Origin: Hermodice carunculata
Taxonomy: Eukaryota; Annelida; Polychaeta; Eunicida; Amphinomidae
Reading direction: 5' to 3'
DNA: 64,000 nucleotides
NCBI GenBank assembly: GCA_964020975.1
Contig: OZ026619.1
Coordinates: 95,030,804-95,094,803 of the forward strand
This document shows positions 35,237-47,324 of the stretch, piece after piece. Within the stretch, counting starts at the first letter, position 1. The number at the start of each line of letters is the position of its first letter. Under the pieces are notes generated by a model that saw only the letters and a program-made list of their open reading frames with translations, was not told the DNA's origin and searched no databases. Made by a program: the position numbers and the translations under genes.

Positions 35237-35739
35237 TGGACCTAGGTATATATAATAGGTAACTGTCCATTTAGATAAGTTTGACTGTAACTGCTTATAC
35301 CACTGTAGACTGCTTTTTTTTTCTTGCTGCACACCATAAAGAAACAATGATATTTTCATAACACCACAACTACCTCATTTACTTAGAATGACAAAACTCG
35401 TGGCCAAGCGATTGGAACAAAATCTGCAAAATGATTGTTACTTGCCACTGGGACCTTGGCTCTAATGGTGTAGCAATCCTATCTTTCATGCAAACTAGGA
35501 CAACCAACAGCAAGCTAGACGCTCTTCTGTGGAGAAAGTTAATATGTTTTCATGGAGAACAAATAAAAACTCAAAGCAGTGACTTTATTCTCCCTGTCAT
35601 GAGGTCCTCCTACCAGGCCACTCCTACCAGGTAAACATCTTTCAACATCAATTGTGCAAGCCTCAGTGGCCACTTGCTCCTGTTTTTCTATAACATTCTG
35701 AGTACCTAAAGAGGAGGATGTTTGTAGACGGTAACTTAC

Positions 35740-35837
35740 TCAGGTTGTTTTTCTGCTATGGCCAGCCTGTCTGCATCGGGGTCATTCGCCAGGATGACTG
35801 TACTGCCTTGTTCATTGGCAGTCTGTATAGCAAGATC
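35740..35837 (-). CDS. PGM2: PGM2 exon 9 of window: metal-binding loop
   Basis: The exon reads [20 protein letters not shown] then [12 protein letters not shown], ending with GA of a split Asp codon. DPDADR is the superfamily metal loop, whose three Asp residues bind Mg2+. It aligns with human [20 protein letters not shown]. The acceptor is TACACAG and the donor GTAAGT. A 435-bp repeat sits 65 bp upstream in transcript sense. Confidence 0.97.
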
Positions 35838-35901
35838 CTGTGTACCAACATATGGACCATTAAGCCATTACATTCTGTAAAAATGACTGTCTTACTCTAC
35901 T

Positions 35902-36336
35902 ATATTTACATTCAATCTAACTTTTAACATTGCAAGTATAGGAGAGAGCCTGGTGTGTTATGAGACCATAACACAGTAGCCGTGTGTGTTATGGGACCGT
36001 AACACAAGTGCCCCGCCCACATTCCAATAAGCCACGCCCACCTGGGTTTCCGGAACTTAGCACTTGAACATGCTGGGTAAATCAGTTTCTGGACGTTTCT
36101 CTTAATTTCATGCATTACATTTCTAAATTTCGTGTAATTGAGCAGAAAAATTAAGAGGGAAATGTAAATATAAGCAATGAGGGTCGCTTTTGTGTGTGTT
36201 ATGGCATAATGACGCAGCTAATTGAAGCTGGCATCGGGCGAGGCGCACTGGCATGCGCCACGCCTATGATGTCAGCTTCAATCACGCGCGTCATTATGCC
36301 ATAACACACACAAAATCGACCCTCATTTCTTAAATG
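35902..36336. repeat. 435-bp interspersed repeat with terminal hairpin, copy 1
   Basis: It repeats at 52350-52784 with about 97 percent identity. Its last 152 bases (36176-36327) form an inverted repeat with arms AATGAGGGTCG and TGTGTGTTATGGCATAATGA. Smaller TGTTATG/CATAACA palindromes lie at 35955-36005. No TSD is clear. Confidence 0.85.
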
Positions 36337-36655
36337 GTAATGTCACTGCATATCTACTGGTTTTTATTACTGTTTGGCTAAGATACACAGGCAATTGTTT
36401 GAAGTCACATAAGCTGGTACATTGATTTATTCTTGTAAATTTCATTTACATAATTTAACATCTTGGCTGAATTCTACTTTTCCTACCACGTATTCGTTTC
36501 CATTCCTTACCATAATTATTCAGCATGTCTACTAATAATGGTACAATGTGTGGTTGTATTAAATCTGGCACATATTAAGTAATAACAATCTACATTAACA
36601 ACTGTAGTGTTTCCCTCCTGCTTTTCTGTCCATGGAGGATATTGCAATAGCTTAC

Positions 36656-36721
36656 CAAGGCACTTTTACCTTCCTCTGGATTTGGAAACCGCACTGTGGG
36701 GAATTCAGGATCTGGGGCTAC
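36656..36721 (-). CDS. PGM2: PGM2 exon 8 of window
   Basis: Twenty-two codons give VAPDPEFPTVRFPNPEEGKS then AL, matching human KDPDPEFPTVKYPNPEEGKG then VL. Two GT donors are possible. The one after GCCTTG (GTAAGC) keeps GKSAL and phase 0, and it matches family length. The earlier GTAAAA inside the codons for GK would shift the frame into the next exon. I chose the later one. Confidence 0.93.
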
Positions 36722-38070
36722 CTGAAATTTTCATAAATTAACTTTGTTTTTAATAAAAACACTTCTGCTAAAATGGTGTTCACATGTTAATAGGTTCCAT
36801 GTCATAAATAACTGACTAAAGGATATGCAGCACAATACACAACTTAAAAAAAAAAACTTCATCAACTTTCTTTATGTGGGAAAAAGTAGACCATTATGTT
36901 TTGTCCATTTTTGAAAATTTGGACGTATTAACATAATAATAATAAAAAAATGCATGTAAAACACCATAAGGTAGAATTATAATTATTAACAATGCTGCCA
37001 TTTTTATATAATTAAAAAAAAATGGGGCACATCATGGCATAAAAGTATTTAGACCCACAAATATGAATCAGAACCTTACAAAACTGAAGCAGAAAATACA
37101 CAAAGTTGATATGATATAGGAGAAGTAGAGGGTTGTATGTATTGTTCAGTGAGAGATATTAGTCATAATGTACTCATCCCCCAATGGTAACTTGTGCAAT
37201 TACCAACCAGGCACAGTGCTACCCTCTAGTGGCTGATCAGAACAACACCAACTTACACTGCTTTGTGCAAATGAAGAATTCCAGTGCCAAAATTGTCAGC
37301 TATGATCATTTTTTTTTAATGTGAAATTACAACTTCGAGGTTAAAATTTGCATATTTGAATAAAAACTGCACATCAAAAACTTTCGCTGGCAATTTCGGC
37401 CACACAAAGCAGAAATACTTAACTGGAAAAAGCTTTTGATGTAACCCTCTTAGAAATATATGAGCTTGTATTTAAAAAGAAATTCATTATACCAAGAATA
37501 AAGGCTAAATGTGTTGCTTGTTGCTCCAATCATCAGAACGGACAAAAAAAAAAACCCTCCTCACAAGGCAGTGTAGCTAGATACAAACAAAAAAAACAGC
37601 CCAAAAACATCTATTACATGACAATAACAATGCTACACAGTCAGGTGCCAGCCCACAATGCTGGTAATCTTATTAATATTTGGTAATCACACCGTACAAT
37701 TCCTATACATATTACCACTGCCTGGCAACCTTGCATTCATTATCACTGTGCTTTCATTTAACCTAAGAAAAGTAGTCAATGTAAACATTTTTATTATTCA
37801 CAATCTGTCATGTCAGTGTGAAGTACTTTTTCATTGTCTATTCTTGCGCATAGAACATATTTGGGAGTACATGTACACTGCACAGCACCTGCAGTAAAAA
37901 AGGCATTTTAAGGCACCATTTGTGTTCCACAGTATGTGGAAGAGACTGCATGTTTTGATCATGCTAAGGAAAAGTATCAAAAATAAACAAATTCTGGTGT
38001 CTGTAATTAATTGTCAGATGTGGTGCCTTCACAATAGACATGTTGCCTTTTCACCAAACAAGCCCCAACT
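36722..38070. other. intron with no recognised feature
   Basis: AT-rich, with A homopolymers near 36845, 37015 and 37540. Confidence 0.4.
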
Positions 38071-38074
38071 TTAT

Positions 38075-38640
38075 ACATGTATATGTATAAAACTTTATTT
38101 CAAGATGGTCACTCAGTTAATGAATCATCACTAATCTCCCCTGAGGTCCTCATAAAAGTACATATACATGTAAAGGTACAGAATATTACATACAAAATAC
38201 AACAGGCAAGACAGGTAAACACACATTGATTGCAAACAACAGCTAAACCCTCAATGACACCAGATATGACGCACACTTTTTCTTAAATGAAGATACACAT
38301 GGAGACTGACAGAACTTGGAAGACGATTCCATAATACTGCAATTGAGTAGCTAAAAGCATTTTTTCATGTATTGACTTTTTGGTTTGGCCACATATAAAT
38401 TATTGCAGGCAACAGATCTTGAATTCACTGAATGTTTATGCTTTACATGCTCACACATTTCCTGCACATAGGTGGGTGCCATTTTGTTCAGAGACTTACA
38501 TAAAATTAACAATATACAATATTTTATTCCTTCTTCCAGTGTCGCCCAATTTAATTTTTTTTAGAACTTTCTGCCAGGCCTGCTAATTAAAGTCTCTTTT
38601 GCACCTACTGAGCCAGCCTTGGTGCTTGAGGTAGTGTCAC
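38075..38640 (-). mobile_element. LINE ORF2 C-terminus and 3' UTR
   Basis: The minus-strand frame reads NWATLEEGIKYCILLILCKS, LNKMAPTYVQEMCEH, then NSRSVACNNLYVAKPKSQ and YSIAVLWNRLPSSVS. This is the standard C-terminal tail of CR1/jockey LINE polymerases ('YKSLNGLAPxYL..', 'NTRS', 'YSxxxLWNxLP'). It ends with AATAAA (38090-38095 on the minus strand). It is truncated at the 5' side and inserted in the gene's own orientation. Confidence 0.82.
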
Positions 38641-39080
38641 TGGGTCAGTTTCACTGCTACATAATATATCTTGGGTTGGATGCCTGCTGGAAATCCTATA
38701 TGCTCGAGCATGTTAGCAGAAATGCAAGACTTGACCTCTTTTGATGATAAAAGGCGCTCTTTATAATCAGGGTGTATTGATAAAAGAGAGAGCACAATTC
38801 TGCTGCCATCTAGTGGCAAAAGACCAACAGACTGTACGGAATAACTGTAAAAAAGTAATGTGCAATAATGAAATCATCATGGAATTACCACAAATAGGTA
38901 AAATAACCGGCATTGTGGGCTGGTGCCTGACTGCTGTAGTGGTCAACATATGTGACAAAACTGACTTAACAGTCAGCAAAATGAAGCATCAAGTAACAAC
39001 AAGTTCCACCACAATATTGCTGGTGGGAGGCAATCATAACATCAAGCCACCAGTCACTACATTTTGTCTCAGTCTCTCAC

Positions 39081-39204
39081 CTGTTCTTTGACTGGTATGC
39101 ACGGCCCAAAGTTGAACATCTTGAAGGCCTCCACAATGCTCTCATACCCAACTCCATGCATGGCTGTGTAGGTGAATTTCAGTGGGGAGTTTATATTGCT
39201 GTTC
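39081..39204 (-). CDS. PGM2: PGM2 exon 7 of window
   Basis: The first base completes Arg, then 41 codons read NSNINSPLKFTYTAMHGVGY and ESIVEAFKMFNF up to VKEQ. The FTYTAMHGVG block corresponds to human FVHTSVHGVG, the conserved start of domain II. The exon ends in phase 0 before GTGAGA. The preceding intron (5.9 kb) contains a decayed DDE transposase and two repeat elements. Confidence 0.95.
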
Positions 39205-39786
39205 CTGCAAAACAGATAAACCTACATGAAGAGGATGGTCCTTACATCTACCATACAGGACACTGAAGTCTGTGGGGTGGACTGAGAAACCTGAATAAAC
39301 TTACACGTACCTCAATGAGGCATTACGCTGAGGCAGTTCTGAATTACATTGCTGACACTGGGCCATATACAGTCTAATATTTCCAGTTCATGCATAGGCT
39401 CCATCAATGGCTCACTTGCTCAGTCTGTCTATTTAGTTATTTACTCATTTATTTTATCTATTTCTCTTCTTTTTTTTCTTTCCTTTCTCCTCTTCCTCTC
39501 TTTTAGCACACAATCCTTTGCACTACATCATACAGAGCTATACAGTTATGATTCACACTGGAATACTAAACTTTAATTGTTTCTGGAATCAGGTAAATTG
39601 CAAATTTATATGGTAATTTCATGTCATTCTTTTTTCATTGTTTCAGTTTAAGGTCTGTAAATGGGTTGTAGCATCAGTAATGAAGTCTAAAGTGTTCATC
39701 CAAAGGTCTGTATTGTAGTCAATGTTCCTTATACAAAGATAGCAGCTGGTTATATAGATTGTACTGCCTCATGTGTTTTGTATATA

Positions 39787-39965
39787 CAGTGGTCCCTCTC
39801 TTGAAAGACTGCCCCTATGGCAGGTGAAAATGTGGTCTCTCAAAACAGGCGGTCTTTCATTAGAGGTATAAGAACATGGAAAAGATAAAACAGTGTTCTG
39901 AGAGAGCGGTCTTAGAAAGATGTGCAGTCTCTCACTGGACGGGTCTCTCAAGCCAGGTACCACTG
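39787..39965. mobile_element. TA-flanked mariner/pogo-like MITE, 179 bp
   Basis: Ends CAGTGGTCCCTCTCTTGAAA and TCTCAAGCCAGGTACCACTG between TA dinucleotides. The body has 'gtggtctctcaaaacaggc' and 'gagagcggtctta'. Confidence 0.78.
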
Positions 39966-40136
39966 TATTTGTATATTCTGTCTCTTTGTGTCAGGAGAAC
40001 CTATGGCTTTAGTTCCCAACAGGACAGGTCACAATTAGCAATTTCATGTTTACTTAGCTGAATACACGATCCAATACACAAAATTCTTGGGGGCCTGGTG
40101 CGTATGTTCCCATAAATTCTGTTTTAAAGTAACATT

Positions 40137-40980
40137 CAATAGTTGCAAGCCCTCAAGTGGCTTCTGAACATATAAAGCTTATGTACATTTAGTGTATAAA
40201 TTGTCCTCTAGATGGCAGTTTGCTCCACATGTAATCATAGCTTATTTGTGCAATTCCTGTTACTAATGGATATTGTTGCATGCAATAAGACAACAATCAA
40301 TGAGTCCTTAATTTTATGTTCTCAGTGACCTTTGGGGCAGAAGATCCAAGGTCACACAGATTGTGTAATGCAAGAGGCCCATGGGCCTGGTGCTGTCCTG
40401 ACATTGCCATTGATGTCCAAGCTGTAATTAAAAAAATCACCTGTTTCAACTTTACAGGCATAGTGACCTCACAAAAATAGGTTAAGGTCACTCATGTTAC
40501 ATTTCATTCTAGCATTGGACATGGTCTATATATCCTACAAATTTGGAAAGTCTAATCCAACTACTTTTCCAAATATGGAATTTTATATCTTAAAATACAT
40601 TTTGGCTCATAATTTCCATCAAATTGCAGGTGGCGCCACTAGTAGTATTAGGAACTTAGACTTCGACCTCCCCCAGAATCCCACCAAATTTGGTGAAGAT
40701 CCACCAAAAATTAGAGATTAGAGCGTTCACAAGATTTTCACATTTTCATCCCTATATTACATAATATTGTAGGTGGCACCACCAATATCTACAGGAACCT
40801 AGATTTTTATACACCCTTGAAGTCCTGAAAGTTGTATTAGGCTGACATCAAACCTTTTAAAGTTACTGCACTCACAAAGCAAAAGTTTAAGGACAGATGG
40901 ATGAACGGACAGACAGACAGACAGACAGACAGACATGATTGATGCTACAAGCTCTAGGACCTTAGGTAAGCAGAGCCAAA
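40137..40980 (-). mobile_element. HINE/pearl-like element, family 1, copy 3
   Basis: The right tip is ACCTTAGGTAAGCAGAGCCA. The terminal hairpin on the left is missing, so it is truncated there. It has one core unit and an expanded (ACAG)n run (40910-40934) where other copies read GGACGGACAGACATGAG. Confidence 0.65.
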
Positions 40981-41769
40981 TATGAGGAAAATATGTCATT
41001 TTTGTGCATTTTATAGCTCATTTTAACTTCTACACATAAAACAAAGGGCTTTTGTCCCAGTTCCTAGGCTCAGGAAGAATAAAACTCCACTAAAATGGCC
41101 AAGTTTGCATGTGGATTGTAATTGTTACAAAGGTCAGTTTCTGTATCACTGCCTACCCTAATTTGTTTACATGTCTCTTTTTACCATAATATTTTTAATG
41201 TTTTTTAATTATGCTTTCTAAATAAAAGATCAGAAATTATATCTAATCTGGGTTGTGTTTTGTAAGATAATCGAGGTTAATTTTTAAATGATGATATCTT
41301 TTTCCGCTATTCTTAACTTCTATCCAGAAAAACAGACCTGTAGCCGCGCATGTTAAATGTTAGAGAGTACGTCACATTTTGAAAGATGTTCACCACTTCA
41401 TAAGGAATTAAGATATGCTTTAATCTTTTGATAGATATTCAGGTGGTGTACATAGCTATAGGTGGTTGATTTAACATAAGAGTCCCATGATACTCCTCCC
41501 ACATGCTCACATATTGCAATTTTAGCTCTAATTGGTTTAAGGATGAACATTTGGTTCAGTGCTATGTTGAGGGTGTTTGTAAATATTCTATCACAAAACA
41601 AAATTGGATTCAACTTTTTTGTCTGATGGAAAGACATTAAATTTGTGGCAAACTGTTCGCAACAATGTAAACTGAAAAAGGCGTGTCTCATTTTTTGCGA
41701 TTTATGTTTTGTTACAGTGCCATTCATGGTTGGAGTTGCATCAATGAGAGTCACTCAATACACCAAAGG

Positions 41770-42060
41770 GACCAGACTTTGACTCATTCTCCTGACAAAA
41801 CTACACTTGTTATTAAAAAAAAATCTGAGAAGATTTGTTAAGAATTGCCCCAAAAAAGAACTTTTTTTTTTTAATCCAAAAAATCACTGGAGCGTGACTA
41901 TTTGAGCATATTTGGTAGACCCACCCAAGGTACACCCCCACCAAGTTTGAAGTAAATCTGGCTGACGGTTTTGGACAAGTCGAAAATGTGAATTGTGGAT
42001 GGACGACAGATGAAGGACCATCCTATAAGCTCAGCTGACTGACAAGTCAGCTGAGCTAAT
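41770..42060. mobile_element. HINE/pearl-like element, family 2, fragment
   Basis: The right tip carries a 28-bp palindrome (42029-42056) with 12-bp arms GCTCAGCTGACT, followed by TAA. The left part is truncated. It shares 'ccaccaagtttgaagt' and 'ctgacggttttgg' with 56285-56350. Confidence 0.6.
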
Positions 42061-42702
42061 AAATATCGCAAGTCCGCTTGCAACTTCATTTTTCACCCTT
42101 TGGTGACCCAAAATTGCACATATTCCCATGCAACAAGCCATAAGAAAATTATGTAATCAGATAAGTTTATTAACCCTTGCACATAATCACTTGACAGGTG
42201 TGCAATAAAGACTTTCAGCAATATTGAGACGTGCTGTATGTTCAGTCCCAGATACATGTGACTCCTTACTCTCAGGATATCAGTATCTTAACTATCACTG
42301 TCTCCCAGGCTTGTAATCAGCTCCCCACCCCCCACCCCCCTTGCCTGCGAAGTGGCCTTGGTCCCCCTACCAATGTAAAATTCAGAAACAGAAACATTAG
42401 AGTCTGTCACGAAGGCACCCCCCACTCTTTCTTCAATTATTCCTTTCTTTTTTTTTCTTTTTTTTTTTTGGCCAGTATCATATTCTTCCCATTTCTTGCA
42501 GTGTGCAATTATGATAGCATTTTTCCAGGTTTCTGCAGTGATAAAGTCCACAGCATCTTTACAATGGATGTCAGCCATTTTCCATGTTGTATTGTGTCTC
42601 CTCGTATGGTTCTTTACATCTGGCCAGGTATTTTGAATGGGATTCAAGTCACAGTGATATGGTGGTAAGCACACTAGAGTGTGTCCATGTTGTCTGGCCA
42701 AT

Positions 42703-42765
42703 CTATATCATACTTTTTCTCTCTTGGTTTGAGAAACAAATCAAGAGAGAAGAAGTATGATATAG
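42703..42765. repeat. 63-bp palindrome inside transposase
   Basis: Inverted arms CTATATCATACT...CTCTCTTG meet around GAGAAAC. Together with the adjacent MITE it interrupts the transposase remnant. Confidence 0.85.
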
Positions 42766-42897
42766 GGCTAGAATTTCGGCAAGAATCCGAGAATCCATTC
42801 TCATAAAGATTCTCCTAAACTTGTCTTTCTTTAAAAAGAAAACTAATTGACAAAAATCCAAACAGATTCTCGCAAAATTTTGTGAAATTCTGGCCCT
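42764..42897. mobile_element. 134-bp MITE AGGGCTAGAATTTC
   Basis: Inverted ends AGGGCTAGAATTTC and GAAATTCTGGCCCT, AT-rich interior with GAGAATC words. It is nested in the DDE transposase remnant. Confidence 0.7.
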
Positions 42898-43149
42898 GTT
42901 TCTGTTTATCACTTCATACAGCTCTGCCTTTAGCACATCAGGTGAAACTAGGATGTTTTTCTTCTGCAACCATGCATTCATGTCACATTTTCTGGTTGTT
43001 ATAGTTTGGGGGTCTTTCCTCTAGCAAGCTGTGATACGGTGCATTGTCTACAACAAGGATGGAATTAGGGGGTATATTAGGATGAAGCTCTTCATGAGGC
43101 CATTTTTATGAAGCTGTCCCACTCATTTCAACATGGTTGTCACCGTGCA

Positions 43150-45070
43150 CTTTTTTATTCAGCCTGGAAGGTGAGCAAATTAAGCATTTGGCAAACATCC
43201 CTGACTAGCCCCAGCGTGACAATTGATGAGACGACTTCCTTGGCCAGGTGGATCCTTTCACCCACCTATCCGAGCTGTTTGATCTTCACTCTCCCCCGGT
43301 AAACATTTGCTCACACTACGGTGCGCATTCAATCATGTTTCATCTTGACAGACTACAGACCTTGGGTTTCCTGATCTTTCATTATCCCGCAATGTCTGCT
43401 AGTATGCCTTAAAGCCACAATATCAGTTCTCTCCGGCAAATATTTCCTGCTATTTGATTTTTGCAAAGTTGAAATGCGTTTTTTTTTTTAAATATCAAAC
43501 GAACCCTCAGATGATCTACTCCCATCAAAATTTGTGTTTTTCTTGACATCAAGTAGGAGTTGTCACGGGGATGTGATCGCCAAACATTAAAATAGCCTGA
43601 CAATGACTTAAAAACCTGAAATTACATGGCATTAACATATAAATATAACTTGAATTCAAGTTCTATCCTGAAAAAATCACATCCCTGTTGTCAAGTGTTG
43701 GAATTATGCCACTCTCACAGACAGAATTAACACTCTGATCACTGATAGATCAGAATCATCCCCATCAGTTTTTACATCTGCTCAGGGTCTCATTTTACCC
43801 GTTGTGAGTGGTTTGGCCTCTTGAGCATCTTTCACTGGGTGGGGTGAGTTCATGCAAAACAGAATATCTTTCCTGGTTCTCTTAATGCAAACCTGGCTGG
43901 TTCCCAGACAGTCTGCTCACAGTTTTAACCATTTTTGACAGGAGGAGTTAACACCACAGATTGTGATTCCTCCTCAATAACAAATCAGAAACATTCAGCA
44001 CCTGGTGCCAAATGTCCAGTTTTTGTGCTGAGCTTTACAGGGTTTTCCACATTTTCTTTTTGACACCATTTTCTGAACTTGCACAGAAGCACTCTGTACT
44101 GAGACTGGGTATTTGTTTTATAAAACCACAGGCAATTTAGGAAGTGTTGTCATTTTATTGCAATTGAAATTTCAAATCCTATAATTCTATCTCAACTTTT
44201 TTCTACACAATTCCTGTATGGAAACCACTAGAGAAGCTGTAATGTACAATGTATAATGGGACTTTTCCAGTGTGAGCATTACCTGAAAATGTAAATGCAA
44301 CGTCTGAACGTTAGCAGTTGTTGGCAACGGTGGGCCCCAGAATAGGGATATTGTATCAGACACTGAAGACGCGCCCCCCAGCTATGAATTAAGTAGCACC
44401 ACTGGGCACAGCAGTCAAGAGCCCCGCTGAGACAAAGATGGAGCTTAGTAGAGAAGGTTGCCCCGATAGTGGATACAGGTCCAGGGGTACTGGCAGGGTT
44501 TTATATAATCGGTTGTAATGACAAATTGATAAACATCGGAGTTGATTGAATACGTATTTGATGGTGACATACACCCAGTGTTGCCTGTAATGTGGTTTTG
44601 GACCGTGATGTCCAAGAGATCTGGTATTGAGCGTAAATTGATAATGCTGGCCCCATCCATCGTCAACAGAGGAACCAGTTCAAATTTTCAACACACAAAG
44701 TAAAATATTTAGAACATTTTACAATTATTGCAAGAACAATAATAGCCAGAGCACACCAATTGCCGAGAAGTGAGGAAGTCCATGTGCTTGTGTTTGTATA
44801 CCCTAATTATCATACTCATGGCCAATGGGGCTGCTGGGAGGCCAGTGATTGGCTACATTGAAGCTGCATGGCTAGGCTGCAGTTAACGACACAGCTCCCT
44901 AAGTTCAGTTCTCCCTAGGGTAAACCAAGAAGTCGAACTTGTGATAGCATTTTGGCAGTCTACAGCCATACATGACTGTATACATGTACACTCTACAAGG
45001 CAAACCATGCAGTCTGCCCTGAAACAGCATTTTGCCAGTCTACAGTCACTGACAAGGTAAATTATTAGCA
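43150..45070. other. intron with no recognised feature
   Basis: No repeats with ends and no coding similarity seen. Confidence 0.4.
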
Positions 45071-45077
45071 GTCTGAC

Positions 45078-45247
45078 CTGGAACAGGAGAGAGTCCTGAG
45101 ATCCTGCATGTAGTGTGTCCATGTGTCCTCATAGGGGTCTTTCCGCAGACAACTGTTATCTACTACATCTGTGTTCCATGAGCCTTCCCACGGCTCCAGA
45201 TTTTCTTGGATCTTGGTTGATATACCTTCATCATGAGGTTCTATGAT
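45078..45247 (-). CDS. PGM2: PGM2 exon 6 of window
   Basis: Fifty-six codons begin IIEPHDEGISTKIQENLEPW and end MQDLRTLSCS plus AG (phase 2, donor GTCAGA). Human has IISPHDKGISQAIEENLEPW and ends DLKKYCFHR. This helical part of domain I leads to domain II. The middle (residues after EGSWNTDVVD) diverges from vertebrates, as it does in the family generally. It is the largest exon in the window at 170 bp. Confidence 0.95.
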
Positions 45248-45889
45248 CTGAAAAAGTCGCATGCTTCTCTACATTTCTTGAGCATAATAACCAACTTTGC
45301 ATTCCAAAACTATGGTAATTTCTGCCTTTTTTGCCAAGACATTGTATAGAAAAGTTTTGTTGCATAAACACAAGGCAATGAACACATGTGACTGTGTCAG
45401 AAAGCAAATCACATATTTGTTAGCTTTCCAAAAATGTAACATTTGTAACAATTTTTGTTTCAATCTATTGATTGGTGGAATAATTGGTACGTGTACATGT
45501 CTTTGTGACCCAGTTCTGGATCATGAAAAAATGTCCAGTTCAAGTCAAATTTTAGTGTAAGACTGCAAAATGATTGACATTTCTTGCCATAATTGTACTG
45601 GACCTTTCTGTTGGTTTCTAAAACATGCTTTATGGTCATCTCTCTACCAGCCTACAAGAGCAGAAATCTTTAGTCAAAGGGCCAGGCGATAAATATGCAC
45701 CATCTTGCTGATTGTGATATCTGGTGAACTGGGATACACTCTAACTATTATGTAAATTGCAGCCATGTCACTTTACATATATATTTGAAAAACTCACATT
45801 TAACATGACTAATATTACCAAACAGATGGCACCTTGTTTTAATATATTTTCACCATAGTTGTTACATAGATCTATTCTGTATTTCTCAC

Positions 45890-45913
45890 CTGTGCTCCAT
45901 TTGAGTAGTAAAC
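45890..45913 (-). CDS. PGM2: PGM2 24-nt microexon VYYSNGAQ
   Basis: Exactly eight codons, VYYSNGAQ, lie between an acceptor ending TTTGTAG and a GTGAGA donor. Human PGM2 has VYWDNGAQ at this point, between NGYK and IISPHD. The flanking exons both end in phase 0 and lack these residues, so the microexon fills the gap exactly. The introns on its two sides are 3744 and 642 bp. I found it by looking for the missing residues, and the match with correct splice sites on both sides makes chance unlikely. Confidence 0.9.
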
Positions 45914-46835
45914 CTACAAATTACACACAAGAAAAGTTACAAAACTTGTTATCCAATTTTCAGTGACATGCTTGGACACTCTTGTAGACACAGAAAGCAC
46001 AATTTCTTTAACTCAGCTTTACAATCAAGTAACATGAATAGATCCGTAGTGTGTTATTTTCCAGTTGTGCTATAAGTATAAAGACATTGTAATAAACAAC
46101 TTAAAAAAGGAAATAAGATTCTTATATTGTTACTTTACTGTACTATTGTTTATATATAATATAAACAGATCTTTTCCCCTGCTTTGTCAGTATTACTAGA
46201 ATATTATATGTGACATTACATTGATGCCACAGCAAAAGATTATATGTGTCAAGGTTGGAAAATCTAGTTAAATGTGAAATAAGAGGGCTGTGTCAACAGC
46301 CCATGCTCAGCTGGCCTACAGATTCATCACACTTTCAGCTCTGCAAACTGACAAGTCAGCTGAGCTAATGAGACAAGATGCAGATCACCAAAAATCATTT
46401 CCTGAAATGTATTCCCTCCACAACCGTGAAAAAATAATCAAGGTCATCCATATTAGACAATATCAAAGTTCCACATGATGATACACATTTGTGGTACATT
46501 TGGTATCATTCACCTTATTATCAAGATATTGAATTAAATGTCCTTTTCTTAAGTGCTTAATGACCTTGAAAAATTGGTCAAGGTCACAGTCATTGGACCA
46601 AAGTAACCCAAAAAGTAGGTCACCAAGTATACTTTTATGTTAATGTACTCAAGTGAAATTTTGATTTGGAGGCTCAGTTCTCTTTGCCATTGACATCCAA
46701 GCTACACCCTGCAATTACAAAATCACCTCTTCCAACTTTCCAGGTCTGGTGACCTAACAGAAATGCATGAAGGTCATTTATCTTACATAACATATTAGCA
46801 TTGGACATAATCTATATATATGCTATGAATTTGCC

Positions 46836-47115
46836 ATGTTTAATTCAATTATTGATAATTTGATACATACACATAAAGATGAGATGAAAAGGAATTTTAA
46901 TATCAAAATTTCTGAAGAGGACTCCTCTATTCCACTTTTGTTCTGGATACCCAAATTACATAAAAACCCTTTTAAATCTAGATTCATAGCCGGTGCTGCA
47001 AAATGTACAACAAAACAATTATCAAAAGAAGTAACATTGTGTTTGACTGCATTTAGGAATCATTTTCGTAAATATTGTAATGCAATTTCTAGAAACTGCG
47101 GAATAGGGTAATGAC
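46836..47115 (+). mobile_element. Penelope-like element fossil, RT fragment
   Basis: The piece encodes SIPLLFWIPKLHKNPFKSRF and IAGAAKCTTKQLSKEV, the N-terminal reverse-transcriptase blocks typical of Penelope-like elements ('LPKLHKxPYKxRFIAGSSKC'). It is an old fragment without the catalytic part, embedded in a tandem-core repeat. Confidence 0.85.
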
Positions 47116-47270
47116 TACTAGGAAGTGGTTTTGGACAAAAAGACTAAAATACAAATAATACATGGCACCACCAACATTAACATCAAATCAGATTTTCATA
47201 CCCTTTATAAGTTCTAAAAGTAATACGAGATATTTGGAGTAATATCAGTATTAGTATGTACACTTACCTC

Positions 47271-47324
47271 TCAACCACCATTTGACACAAGAGGTCTATG
47301 CAAATGGTGGTTGAGAGGTGACAT
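47271..47324. repeat. 19-bp perfect hairpin
   Basis: Arms ACCTCTCAACCACCATTTG and the inverse are separated by 16 bases. It lies inside the repeat composite. The stem is shorter than in a typical microRNA precursor. Confidence 0.8.

Larger units (their letters stand above)
42470..43140 (-). pseudogene. decayed Tc1/mariner-superfamily DDE transposase
   Basis: Pieces appear in order on the minus strand: EELHPNIPPNSILVVDNAPY (second catalytic Asp region), NAWLQKKNILVSPDVLKAEL YEVI, and HGHTLVCLPPYHCDLNPIQN TWPDVK (third catalytic region, where Gln replaces the usual Glu of NPIE), then ITAETWKNAI. There is a frameshift after the VVDNAPYH block and a MITE/palindrome insertion at 42703-42897. It is clearly dead. 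Confidence 0.85.

Noticed and set aside
36660-36672. Alternative donor in exon 8 (GTAAAA after GAGGAAG)
   Set aside because: It would drop GKSAL and break phase with exon 9; the GTAAGC donor at 36654-36655 keeps both.
40904-40934. (ACAG)n run as a CRISPR-like or satellite array
   Set aside because: It is a simple tetranucleotide expansion of the GGACGGACAGAC tail of a family 1 repeat.
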